A stretch of 6,574 nucleotides of DNA from Candidatus Hydrogenedentota bacterium (GCA_903922535.1 CAIXUF010000457.1:1-6574); one strand, 5' to 3'. Shown: positions 1 through 5,883, counted from the stretch's first letter. Made by a program: numbers and translations. The notes: generated from the letters alone by a model not told the origin.

Positions 1-593
1 CCCGCAATTTTGCACCGCAGGTTGTCCGTCGGAAGATCGAGTTCGGCGCAGAGCGCGGGCGCGCAGACCTGCACACTGTGGCACAGCCCGACCATGCGCA
101 CGCCCGTGGCCTTGAGCACGGCGCCGGTGAGCATGGCCATGGGGTTGGTGTAGTTGAGCAGCAGGACACCGGGCGCGACCTTTTCCATAATGCGGCAATA
201 TTCGAGCAGCACGGGAATTGTGCGCAGACCGCGGAAAATGCCACCAATGCCAAGGGTGTCGCCGATGGTCTGGCGGAGTCCGTACTTCTTCGGCATCTCA
301 AAGTCCGTCACCGTGCAGGGCCGGTATCCGCCCACCTGAATCGCGTTGACCGCATAGTCCGCGCCTGCCAGCGCCTTGTCCGCATCGGCCGCAAGGAACG
401 CCTCCACCGTCATGCCCGCCCCGAGTGTGCGGTTAAGGTTGTTGACCATCACCTCAGAATCGGCCAGGCGGACCGGATCAACATCAACGAGGGCAATATG
501 CGAGCCGCGCAGCGCCTCGACGTGCATGCAGTCGCCGAGCACGTTTTTCGCGAACACGGTGCTGCCCGCGCCGATAAAGCATATTTTTGGCAT
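1..593 (-). CDS. melA: Alpha-galactosidase, glycoside hydrolase family 4 (MelA type), N-terminal part
   Basis: Cytoplasmic GH4 enzyme that hydrolyses alpha-galactosides such as melibiose. The family uses NAD+ and a divalent metal in an oxidation-elimination mechanism. The 197 visible residues begin MPKICFIGAGSTVFAKNVLG, with the dinucleotide-binding GAGS at 8-11 and the acidic end of strand 2 at D37/D39 (LVDVDP). Next come QVGGYRPCTVTDFE (86-99), QTIGDTLGIGG (108-118), LLNYTNPMAM (145-154) and GLCHSVQ (169-175). The CHSV form of the GH4 signature is the one associated with alpha-galactosidases, and C171 should be a metal ligand. Alignment from memory to E. coli MelA is close throughout. The ATG at 593-591 is preceded by AAAGGGA about nine bases upstream. 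The frame runs off the left edge, so the C-terminal half is not visible and intactness cannot be judged. No transporter or regulator gene is visible. GH4 membership is very secure; the exact substrate is less so. Confidence 0.93.
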   Translation of the reverse strand, partial: MPKICFIGAGSTVFAKNVLGDCMHVEALRGSHIALVDVDPVRLADSEVMVNNLNRTLGAGMTVEAFLAADADKALAGADYAVNAIQVGGYRPCTVTDFEMPKKYGLRQTIGDTLGIGGIFRGLRTIPVLLEYCRIMEKVAPGVLLLNYTNPMAMLTGAVLKATGVRMVGLCHSVQVCAPALCAELDLPTDNLRCKIA

Positions 594-642
594 GGAACGG
601 AGTCCCTTTGTGAATGCACGGCCAGGGAAGGCCGCAGCGGGG

Positions 643-672
643 ATGATAGAGCGCGGCGCGCCCGCGATGCAA
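643..672 (-). promoter_or_regulatory. Candidate sigma70-type promoter for the alpha-galactosidase gene
   Basis: On the minus strand, TTGCAT (672-667) lies 18 bases before TATCAT (648-643). This would start transcription near 635 and give a leader of about 40 bases before the ATG at 593. It sits in the 245-base gap between the ferredoxin and alpha-galactosidase genes. I see no clear terminator or small gene in the rest of that gap. The call rests on motif matching only. Confidence 0.45.
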
Positions 673-838
673 ACGCGCCGCAAGCGTGACACGACCCGGC
701 CGATACCGGCGTTCATATTGACTGCGGCGACCATGCCGCGCTTTGGCGCAAAGGACGTGCTTCCTTCGGGGGGAAAGAGATTGCCGCGGCGCGAAAAGGC
801 AACGCAAGGCCACCGCACTCAAAGGGGGCGAATGAGGA

Positions 839-1180
839 TCAGGCGTCCGCGCCTGGATTGGGTGAGAAGTGACCGCGCTTGTCTTTCACGTCCCGGAACT
901 CATCGGCCGTGGCGAGCGGCTCGCGGCTTTCTTCTATGACGGGCCATTCGGCGGCGTAGCGCGCATTCAGTTCAACGTAGTCCTGCCACTTCGCGGGCAC
1001 CTCCTCCTCGGAGTAGATGGCGTGGACCGGGCACTCGTTGACGCAAACGCCGCAGTCGATGCACTCGTCCGGATCGATGACCAGCATCGTTTCCCCCGCG
1101 TGGAAGCAGGTGACCGGACAAACGCCGGCGCATTCGGTGTAGCGGCATTTGATGCAGGGCTCGCAGACGATAAATGCCAT
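839..1180 (-). CDS. fdxA: Seven-iron ferredoxin (3Fe-4S/4Fe-4S), FdI/FdxA type
   Basis: A 113-residue soluble low-potential electron carrier that follows Azotobacter vinelandii ferredoxin I almost residue for residue. By analogy, C9, C17 and C50 would bind the 3Fe-4S cluster and C21, C40, C43 and C46 the 4Fe-4S cluster; C12 and C25 are the usual free cysteines. Recognisable stretches are CIKCRYTECAGVCPV (9-23), IDPDECIDCGVCVNECP (35-51) and the FdI-like C-terminal tail (EVPAKWQDYVELNA, then AEWPVIEE). C6 is an additional cysteine at the N-terminus. The ATG at 1180 is chosen over a longer reading to 1243 because an AGGAGA ribosome binding site lies ten bases upstream and family members start with MAF/AF. 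The 113 residues compare with 106 in Azotobacter FdI. The redox partner is unknown; neither neighbour is an obvious one. Confidence 0.96.
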   Translation of the reverse strand: MAFIVCEPCIKCRYTECAGVCPVTCFHAGETMLVIDPDECIDCGVCVNECPVHAIYSEEEVPAKWQDYVELNARYAAEWPVIEESREPLATADEFRDVKDKRGHFSPNPGADA

Positions 1181-1214
1181 GGACCGGGATTCTCCTGTGG
1201 GTGCGGCTGCACGG

Positions 1215-1243
1215 ATTGTACGGCATGCCGGCAAAGCGCGCAA
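1215..1243 (-). promoter_or_regulatory. Candidate sigma70-type promoter for the ferredoxin gene
   Basis: On the minus strand, TTGCGC (1243-1238) is followed after exactly 17 bases by TACAAT (1220-1215). It lies inside the 90-base gap after the exported-protein gene and would give a leader of about 28 bases with an AGGAGA site. The good -10 and ideal spacing suggest the ferredoxin is transcribed on its own. The same TTGCGC-17 arrangement occurs in front of the exported-protein gene. Confidence 0.55.
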
Positions 1244-1270
1244 GGTTTCACGTGCGGACGGGCACGGCAG

Positions 1271-4200
1271 CTAGGGAATGTGAACGGACACCCCTTCCGC
1301 CTTCTCAAGCAGCCGGCCGCCCGCGAAGCTTCGCACCGATGCGCGGGGCGCGGGGAAATCGACAGTGCCCCCCGCCGCATTGGAACAGGTCCACGCAATG
1401 TCCGCAAGTGTCACCCCGTCCGGGCCACCGGGCCGCACCTCCCCCACAATGCTGATACCCCCCCGGGCATCGGCGGAAATGCGCAACGAGGCGGTGTTGG
1501 AAGGCGGTGCCTGCCAGACGAAACCGGGTGTGCCGGGCGGGCCGACCAAGATGTCCACATTGATGATGGCGCACGGGGGAGACACCTTGAGGACCACCCG
1601 AAGACGCCCATGGGCGGGTTTTTCGCGCCAGGCATCAGGGGCCACCGGCACCAGGGCGACTTCTGCGCGGCCCCGCGGCTGGTACTGGTAGCCACCGGGC
1701 AGCACCGCGCGCAATCCCCGGCCCGGCAGGATGACCGACACGGACACCGCGCCACCGCCGTCTCCCGTCTGTTCGGGAACGCGCACCAGCGCGCGGTTGC
1801 CGTCCCCCGGCGCGATGCATTCCGCCGACTGGTCGCCGAATCGGTATTCGGCGCCGGGCAACAGTCCCTCGCCGCGCACCAGCACAATGCCCCCCCCTTC
1901 GGCAGGGCCGGTAAAGGGTATGACACCCGCAATGCGGGGCGCGTCGAACACGGGGGCGGGACTGGGATCAGCGCCATCCCAAACGCCGTCTCCGTCCGTG
2001 TCGGGATTGCGCGGGTCCGTTTCGCCAGGGTCCACAATGCCGTTGCGGTTCCAGTCTTCCAGACCGTCCGGAATGCCGTCACCGTCGGTGTCCGCAAGGA
2101 GCCAGTCTGTTTCGCCGGGGTCCCGCACACCGTTCCCGTTGATGTCCTCAATGTCGTCAGTCAGCCCGTCGCGGTCCATATCCTGGGCATTGAGCCCCGC
2201 AGCCGCAAGCCAGACAAAAAGTTCACGGGCAAAGGTCTCGGCCTGACCGCCCGCTGCGGCGACCCGCAGCGGCGCATCGGACGCCAGCAGCGCCACACGC
2301 CCGTAGCCAAAAGACCGGGCCAGAAACAGAGCCGGAGCGTCCGACGGTTCCTCGGGCACACGGAACACCTTGAGGGTATGGGGGGCAAAGTTGTCTTTTG
2401 CCCCGCCGACGGCCGCACGGAATCCATAAGCGGCGTTCATGGACATGCCCGGCCAACTGCCCAGCGGTTCGAGCACCGCGCGGGATGGCTTGTCATTGGA
2501 CGACGGAGGTGGATCGTTCATGGTGACAACGCCGAAAGGCGCGACCCATGGCCCGAGGGTCTCCACCTGCCCCTTGTCCGCGCCGCCGACAACCAGCAGT
2601 CCGCCACCGTCGGACACGTAGTCCACAAGCGCCTGCCGTGGCACCACCCCCCGCACCGCAGCCCCGGCATGGAGCACAATCACGGCATACGGATCCAGGG
2701 AGGAAGCAATAGGGTCCGAAGATTCCGCGTGGGAGAAGTAGAGCGGCGCGGCGGCAAGCTGGCCGGCCAGCCCGGCGACGCCGCGCGGGTCCGAAGGATC
2801 GCGCATCTGCGCGGCCATTTCGGACCAGAGCCACAGAATGGTCCTAGCCGACGCGGGCGCGGGTTGGACGCGTGCCAGGACCCTGGCAGGGCTGTCCGCG
2901 GCGGGCACCGGCGGCGATCCGCCTTCCAGGGACACACTGAGCCAGCCTTCGGCGAGCGTGTGGGGAAGGTAGCGGGCCGGGTCCACCCCCATGTACACCA
3001 CCCCGGAACCATGCCCGGAGAGAGGGTGTATAACCAGCCACGGCATCTGCGCCGCATCATATTCCACATGCCAGGGGCCTGGGGCACCGACGCAGTCAAT
3101 GTTTAGCGCGCGCAGTTCGCGTCCGGTGGCCTCCCCCCGAAACAACACTGCGGACGGCACGGAGATTCTGTTGGCGGGCTGTTGCGGGCCGACTGCATCC
3201 ACCGCCCCCTGTCTGCCCGTGCTGAGCGGCAGAATGGCCGCAATGTGGCCGGTTTGCAGTTGCATCACGCACTTTGACGCCCCGGTGGCGGCATCGGCCA
3301 GATGGATGCGTCCCGCTTCGCCGACGAGAAGGCTGCCTGCGGTCCAGCACAGGCCCCGGATGGGATTCTCATATTCCTGCCGGACCTCCCCGCGCTGCCC
3401 CTTGGGCCAGATTTCGAGCCGGGTGCCCAGCGACGCAGCCACGGTTCCCGTGGCCGGATCGGGGACAAGCAGAAAGCCCTCCATCGCCCCGACAAGCGGA
3501 TATTCGGCCTCCGGTTCGGCGGTGCATGAGGCCAGGTCAACGCGCACCCGGGTGGCGTACGCAAAATCGGTGCCCGGCGCGCGGGAGGCAATCCACAGGT
3601 TCTCCGCGCCAACGGGATAAATGCGGTCAACCATGCCGCGGAGATCAACCGGCCCGGCCACAACAGTCATTTCTCTGGAATCAATGAGATACAGTTGCGA
3701 CACGGGTTCGGTGGAACCAGTGCCCAAAGGGCGTCCGGAAAAGGCCACTACGGAAAGATCCGTGTCCGGCAGCCGCAGCAGTGCGCAGGCGTCCGTGCAG
3801 GCGGCATTCCAGCCAGCCAGTTCGTCTGCACCGCGCCGCAAGGTCTGCGCGGAACCCAGGCCGCACTTCACCAGCACCGGCGCGGTGCCTGCCTGGCCCG
3901 CACACAGCACCAGTGCCGATTTGGAGACAGACAACCACACCCCGGCCACCGGGTTGCCGGGCAGCGGCCATTCGGCAATAATCTCGCCGACGGCATCGGC
4001 GGTTCCACCGAAAAGGCGCGCGCGCCCCACCCGGTGGGCATCGTCTGTCCCGCCCGCACGGGTGCCAAGGACCAGCAGGCCGGGAGAAGACGGGCCGGGC
4101 AGGACGTCCGCCGCCCATTCCCGCCAGCCCGCCTCGGACTCATGAAATCGCTTTGAAGTCACCGTGAAAGGCCAGGATCGGACAAGGGAAATGCTTGTTT

Positions 4201-4552
4201 CGGGATAGCCTGGGTCGGGGTGCAACGGCGGGTAGGAAGGGCCGGTGGCAACTGCAACAAATCCGTCGGGCAGGCTGTCCTGATCCGCGAAGGCGCCTGT
4301 CAGGGGAGTACCCAAGAGACTTGAACCGGGCAGGGGCGCGCCACCGGGGAGGGTCTCCCCCGCCTCCAGATCCACGGCCTGCGCGTATATTCTGGCCGAC
4401 TGGCGCGTCGCGGACAGGCTGGAGGTGATCACCACGGCGCGCTGCGCGTGAACGGCGGACGCGAACATCAGGACGAAGAGAAAGAGGACAGGGCCCATGC
4501 TGCCTGACCTGCGGTTCAGAGGGTATATCTTGCTTTTGTTCATGCCCTTCAT
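1271..4552 (-). CDS. Secreted multidomain protein: propeller-like region, BACON-like, GATase-like fold, calcium repeats, TIG
   Basis: A 1093-residue exported protein of unknown function. Residues 1-36 form a signal peptide: basic start with RR at 14-15, hydrophobic PVLFLFVLMF at 21-30, probable cleavage after VHA at 36. Residues about 40-450 carry repeated beta-strand patterns resembling a beta-propeller (weak). About 463-545 resembles a BACON domain (WLVIHPLSGHGSG, then VDPARYLPHTL). About 566-787 looks like a class I amidotransferase/ThuA-like fold (LVDYVSDGGGLLVVGG, 642-657), but no nucleophile cysteine sits at the expected elbow, so it is probably not an amidotransferase. Residues 791-866 are thrombospondin type 3-like DxDxDG repeats, and 872-957 a TIG/IPT immunoglobulin-like domain. 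The last 135 residues are unassigned, perhaps cohesin-like. There is no C-terminal membrane anchor, PEP-CTERM or other sorting signal; it ends SVHIP. Met4 (4543) is an alternative start; Met19 would lose the basic N-region. Surface or extracellular location is inferred. Confidence 0.85.
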   Translation of the reverse strand: MKGMNKSKIYPLNRRSGSMGPVLFLFVLMFASAVHAQRAVVITSSLSATRQSARIYAQAVDLEAGETLPGGAPLPGSSLLGTPLTGAFADQDSLPDGFVAVATGPSYPPLHPDPGYPETSISLVRSWPFTVTSKRFHESEAGWREWAADVLPGPSSPGLLVLGTRAGGTDDAHRVGRARLFGGTADAVGEIIAEWPLPGNPVAGVWLSVSKSALVLCAGQAGTAPVLVKCGLGSAQTLRRGADELAGWNAACTDACALLRLPDTDLSVVAFSGRPLGTGSTEPVSQLYLIDSREMTVVAGPVDLRGMVDRIYPVGAENLWIASRAPGTDFAYATRVRVDLASCTAEPEAEYPLVGAMEGFLLVPDPATGTVAASLGTRLEIWPKGQRGEVRQEYENPIRGLCWTAGSLLVGEAGRIHLADAATGASKCVMQLQTGHIAAILPLSTGRQGAVDAVGPQQPANRISVPSAVLFRGEATGRELRALNIDCVGAPGPWHVEYDAAQMPWLVIHPLSGHGSGVVYMGVDPARYLPHTLAEGWLSVSLEGGSPPVPAADSPARVLARVQPAPASARTILWLWSEMAAQMRDPSDPRGVAGLAGQLAAAPLYFSHAESSDPIASSLDPYAVIVLHAGAAVRGVVPRQALVDYVSDGGGLLVVGGADKGQVETLGPWVAPFGVVTMNDPPPSSNDKPSRAVLEPLGSWPGMSMNAAYGFRAAVGGAKDNFAPHTLKVFRVPEEPSDAPALFLARSFGYGRVALLASDAPLRVAAAGGQAETFARELFVWLAAAGLNAQDMDRDGLTDDIEDINGNGVRDPGETDWLLADTDGDGIPDGLEDWNRNGIVDPGETDPRNPDTDGDGVWDGADPSPAPVFDAPRIAGVIPFTGPAEGGGIVLVRGEGLLPGAEYRFGDQSAECIAPGDGNRALVRVPEQTGDGGGAVSVSVILPGRGLRAVLPGGYQYQPRGRAEVALVPVAPDAWREKPAHGRLRVVLKVSPPCAIINVDILVGPPGTPGFVWQAPPSNTASLRISADARGGISIVGEVRPGGPDGVTLADIAWTCSNAAGGTVDFPAPRASVRSFAGGRLLEKAEGVSVHIP
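1955..2182 (-). repeat. In-frame 90-base repeats encoding thrombospondin type 3-like calcium-binding loops
   Basis: Within the exported-protein gene, two units of exactly 30 residues follow each other (791-820 and 821-850), then a half unit (851-866). Each full unit runs DxDxDGxxD, ED, NxNGxxDPGETD. The half unit is DTDGDGVWDGADPSP. The spaced aspartates and asparagines match known calcium-binding type 3 or dockerin-like loops. These act as rigid calcium-stabilised linkers, here joining the amidotransferase-like fold to the TIG domain. The repetition is seen directly; calcium binding is inferred from the motif. Confidence 0.85.
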
Positions 4553-4560
4553 TGCAGCAA

Positions 4561-4589
4561 AGTCTACGCAACACGCGCTTGCCGCGCAA
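4561..4589 (-). promoter_or_regulatory. Candidate sigma70-type promoter for the exported-protein gene
   Basis: On the minus strand, TTGCGC (4589-4584) is followed after 17 bases by TAGACT (4566-4561). The predicted start point near 4554 falls only one to three bases before the ATG at 4552, so the message would be leaderless or nearly so, or would use Met4 at 4543. The call rests on motif matching alone. Confidence 0.42.
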
Positions 4590-4603
4590 GGCGAAGATCG
4601 CCT
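4578..4603. promoter_or_regulatory. Two adjacent inverted repeats between divergent promoters, possible operator
   Basis: CTTGC-CGC-GCAAG (4578-4590) and AGGCGA-AGA-TCGCCT (4589-4603) are perfect short palindromes that touch each other. The first covers the -35 of the minus-strand promoter; the second lies where a -35 for ogt would be. Both lie upstream of the expected transcript starts of the two genes, so DNA binding by a regulator is more plausible than RNA structure. No regulator is known; the repeats are seen and the role is inferred. Confidence 0.35.
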
Positions 4604-4610
4604 GCCCTTG

Positions 4611-4619
4611 TGGTATAGT
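4611..4619 (+). promoter_or_regulatory. Candidate extended -10 promoter for ogt
   Basis: TGG followed directly by TATAGT (4614-4619) is an extended -10 element. No good -35 is found 16-18 bases upstream; that place is taken by an inverted repeat. The start point would be near 4626, leaving a leader of about 16 bases that contains a GAGAG-type ribosome binding site before the ATG at 4642. Confidence 0.45.
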
Positions 4620-4641
4620 CAGTTGAAGAGAGAATCGACAC

Positions 4642-5139
4642 ATGGACGCAGCAAATTTTCGTTACGATTCCCCCCAGGGGGCGATTTACGGCTATGTGAG
4701 TGATGAAGGTCTGCGCGAACTGCGGCTGCCTGATCCGGCGCATCCCATTCAGCCCTATATGCTGCATTCGCGGCCCAACCACGTGCTTGGCCGCAGGCTC
4801 ATGCAGTTGGTTGCGGACTATTTCGCGGGTGTGGCCGTTGATTTCGGCGAGGTGCCCCTGGATCCGTCCTCCGGCACACCGTTCCAACGCACTGTATGGA
4901 AGGCCCTGCGGGCCATTCCCCGGGGCTCCACCCTCACCTATGGTGAACTTGCGGCGCGCGTTGGAAACCCGCACGCCGCGCGCGCTGTGGGTTCGGCCGT
5001 CGGCGCCAATCCAATATGCATTGTCATTCCCTGCCATCGCATACTGGCGGCGGGCGGCAAACTGGGCGGTTTCAGCGCGGGCCTCGACTGGAAGCGCCGC
5101 CTGCTCCGCCTCGAGGGCATCGAGGGCTGGAAAGAGTAG
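4642..5139 (+). CDS. ogt: Methylated-DNA-protein-cysteine S-methyltransferase (Ogt/MGMT)
   Basis: A 165-residue cytoplasmic DNA repair protein that irreversibly transfers the alkyl group from O6-alkylguanine (and O4-alkylthymine) to its own cysteine. The C-terminal domain has the full active-site set: the IVIPCHRI motif with acceptor C131 (127-134), Y100 in TLTYGELA, R114 in AARAVGSAVGANP (helix-turn-helix arginine finger), and the N123 hinge. The GTPFQRTVWKAL stretch (78-89) is typical. The N-terminal ribonuclease H-like domain (1-75) is short and divergent, as usual. The size is that of Ogt-class proteins; there is no fused Ada N-terminal regulatory domain. The ATG at 4642 follows a GAGAG-rich purine stretch about ten bases upstream. 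Divergent to the exported-protein gene and upstream of rpmH, with about 200 bases between; no strong terminator is seen after it. Confidence 0.96.
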   Translation: MDAANFRYDSPQGAIYGYVSDEGLRELRLPDPAHPIQPYMLHSRPNHVLGRRLMQLVADYFAGVAVDFGEVPLDPSSGTPFQRTVWKALRAIPRGSTLTYGELAARVGNPHAARAVGSAVGANPICIVIPCHRILAAGGKLGGFSAGLDWKRRLLRLEGIEGWKE

Positions 5140-5172
5140 TTGCCGCCGGGCATCCGCAAGTGTTTATTTTGC

Positions 5173-5207
5173 TTGATCTTGCATGCCGTCAAAAGGTACA
5201 CTATCTA
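5173..5207 (+). promoter_or_regulatory. Candidate promoter region for the rpmH-rnpA-yidD-yidC cluster
   Basis: Two overlapping sigma70-like readings exist: TTGATC (5173-5178) with 18 bases to TACACT (5197-5202), and TTGCAT (5179-5184) with 17 bases to TATCTA (5202-5207). Either starts transcription near 5210-5214, leaving a leader of about 130 bases. TACAC (5197-5201) and GTGTA (5212-5216) form an inverted repeat across the -10/start region, and a further GTGTA lies at 5252-5256. The choice between the two readings is unresolved. Confidence 0.5.
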
Positions 5208-5222
5208 CCCCGTGTAATGTAT

Positions 5223-5241
5223 CTGGACGCGATGCGTCCGG
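5223..5241 (+). promoter_or_regulatory. Leader stem-loop 1 upstream of rpmH
   Basis: CTGGACGC and GCGTCCGG pair over eight positions (one G-U) around a GAT triloop, just after the predicted transcript start. It is not followed by a T-run, so it is not an intrinsic terminator. It might protect the 5' end of the message or take part in leader control. The pairing is seen; the function is unknown. Confidence 0.5.
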
Positions 5242-5274
5242 GGGCGGGATTGTGTACATTGTTCCCTGGAATTA

Positions 5275-5315
5275 CGCTGCGGCACCCCTCCGGCAAGGAC
5301 AAGGGTGCGGCGGCG
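5275..5315 (+). promoter_or_regulatory. Leader stem-loop 2 upstream of rpmH
   Basis: GCACCC (5282-5287) pairs with GGGTGC (5303-5308). After a single G-G mismatch the helix continues for six more pairs (5275-5280 with 5310-5315, one G-U). That makes a 12-pair stem with a 15-base loop, ending 18 bases before the AAGGAGA ribosome binding site. No T-run follows. It is a good candidate for a structured 5' leader controlling L34 and RnpA synthesis, but no known leader family was recognised. Confidence 0.5.
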
Positions 5316-5343
5316 CAACTTGAATTGTGCAAAGGAGATAGTT

Positions 5344-5478
5344 GTGAAGAGAACGTATCAGCCTTCCAACGTGCGTCGCAAACGGACCCACGGGTTCCGA
5401 GCGCGCATGGCCACGCCCGGCGGGCGTGCAGTGATTTCGTCACGGCGGCGCAAGGGCCGCCGTCGCCTGACCGTGTAA
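5344..5478 (+). CDS. rpmH: 50S ribosomal protein L34
   Basis: A 44-residue, very basic component of the large ribosomal subunit. The translation begins (M)[20 protein letters not shown] and continues [20 protein letters not shown] to LTV. This matches the L34 family over its whole length, including the invariant KRTxQPS start, [10 protein letters not shown] and the RRRxKGRxRLTV tail. The start is GTG, with AAAGGAGA (5331-5338) ending five bases upstream, an excellent ribosome binding site. It leads the rpmH-rnpA-yidD-yidC cluster, 24 bases ahead of rnpA and in the same reading frame. Expression may be influenced by the two leader stem-loops. Identification is near certain despite the small size. 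Confidence 0.98.
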   Translation: MKRTYQPSNVRRKRTHGFRARMATPGGRAVISSRRRKGRRRLTV

Positions 5479-5502
5479 CGCGGCAAAGGCCGTAAACCTG
5501 TT

Positions 5503-5883
5503 GTGCCGGGTCCCCATGCGTTTCCACCATCCGCGCGCATTACGCGCGCCGCGGAATACAAGTTCGTCTTCGAGCGGGGCGAGCGTGTGGCGGGGCGTCA
5601 TTTTGTCTGCCATTTGGCCCGGCAGGAAGATGGCGGGGAATGCCGGCTTGGCCTTGCGGTGTCGCGGAAGGTCGGAAACGCCGTGGCGCGTAACCGGATT
5701 AAGCGCCGTGTCCGCGAGTTCTTTCGGACTCGGCGGGCCGGTTTTGTTCCGGGCGTGCTGCTGGTGGTGGTGGCAAGACCGGGTGCGGCGGACTTGGAGT
5801 GGTCCGCCCTGTCCGGCGAGCTGGAGCGTCTGCTCCGGCGCGGAGGGGTGATTCGTGGCGAGGCTGATGATTGCGTGCATTAG
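5503..5883 (+). CDS. rnpA: Ribonuclease P protein component
   Basis: A 126-residue basic protein subunit of RNase P. It binds the catalytic RNA and pre-tRNA leaders to mature tRNA 5' ends. The family core is plain: AEYKFVFERG (17-26), RLGLAVSRKVGNAVARNRIK (48-67) containing the RNR motif (63-65), RRVREFFR (68-75), the central strand LLVVVARPGA, and ALSGELERLLRR near the end. The GTG at 5503 is the only usual start in the frame after the rpmH stop. The nearest ribosome binding site-like AAAGG (5485-5489) is about 13 bases away, long for direct initiation, so reinitiation after rpmH is likely. The 3' end overlaps yidD by 29 bases, a common arrangement. Length and order are normal for the family. 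Confidence 0.96.
   Translation: MPGPHAFPPSARITRAAEYKFVFERGERVAGRHFVCHLARQEDGGECRLGLAVSRKVGNAVARNRIKRRVREFFRTRRAGFVPGVLLVVVARPGAADLEWSALSGELERLLRRGGVIRGEADDCVH

Noticed and set aside
642..657. Catalytic glutamine amidotransferase within the exported protein (positions are residues)
   Set aside because: The strand-turn GGGLLVVGGADKG lacks the nucleophile cysteine of the GxCxG elbow, so only a fold resemblance is claimed.
784..838. Possible terminator after the ferredoxin gene
   Set aside because: Only a three-base GGC/GCC stem precedes a TTTT on the minus strand; not distinguishable from chance.
78..939. Plus-strand open frames opposite the alpha-galactosidase gene and the gap after it
   Set aside because: No family resemblance and no convincing ribosome binding site. 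The minus-strand frame is a clear GH4 enzyme.
869..3106. A plus-strand open frame of 745 codons antisense to the exported-protein and ferredoxin genes
   Set aside because: Its translation is low-complexity, rich in Arg, His, Gly and Pro, with no domain or family motif. It lies opposite two well-supported genes. Long antisense open frames are expected in GC-rich DNA.
5140..5171. Possible intrinsic terminator after ogt
   Set aside because: TTGC/GCAA arms pair only four bases, with an interior mismatch, before a T-rich stretch. That is too weak to call.
5140..5343. Replication origin near rpmH
   Set aside because: No cluster of DnaA boxes and no AT-rich unwinding element is visible in the gap.
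5501..5851. Alternative plus-strand frame over rnpA starting at TTG 5501
   Set aside because: The translation (serine-, cysteine- and tryptophan-rich) matches nothing, whereas the 5503 frame gives a complete RnpA with its RNR motif.
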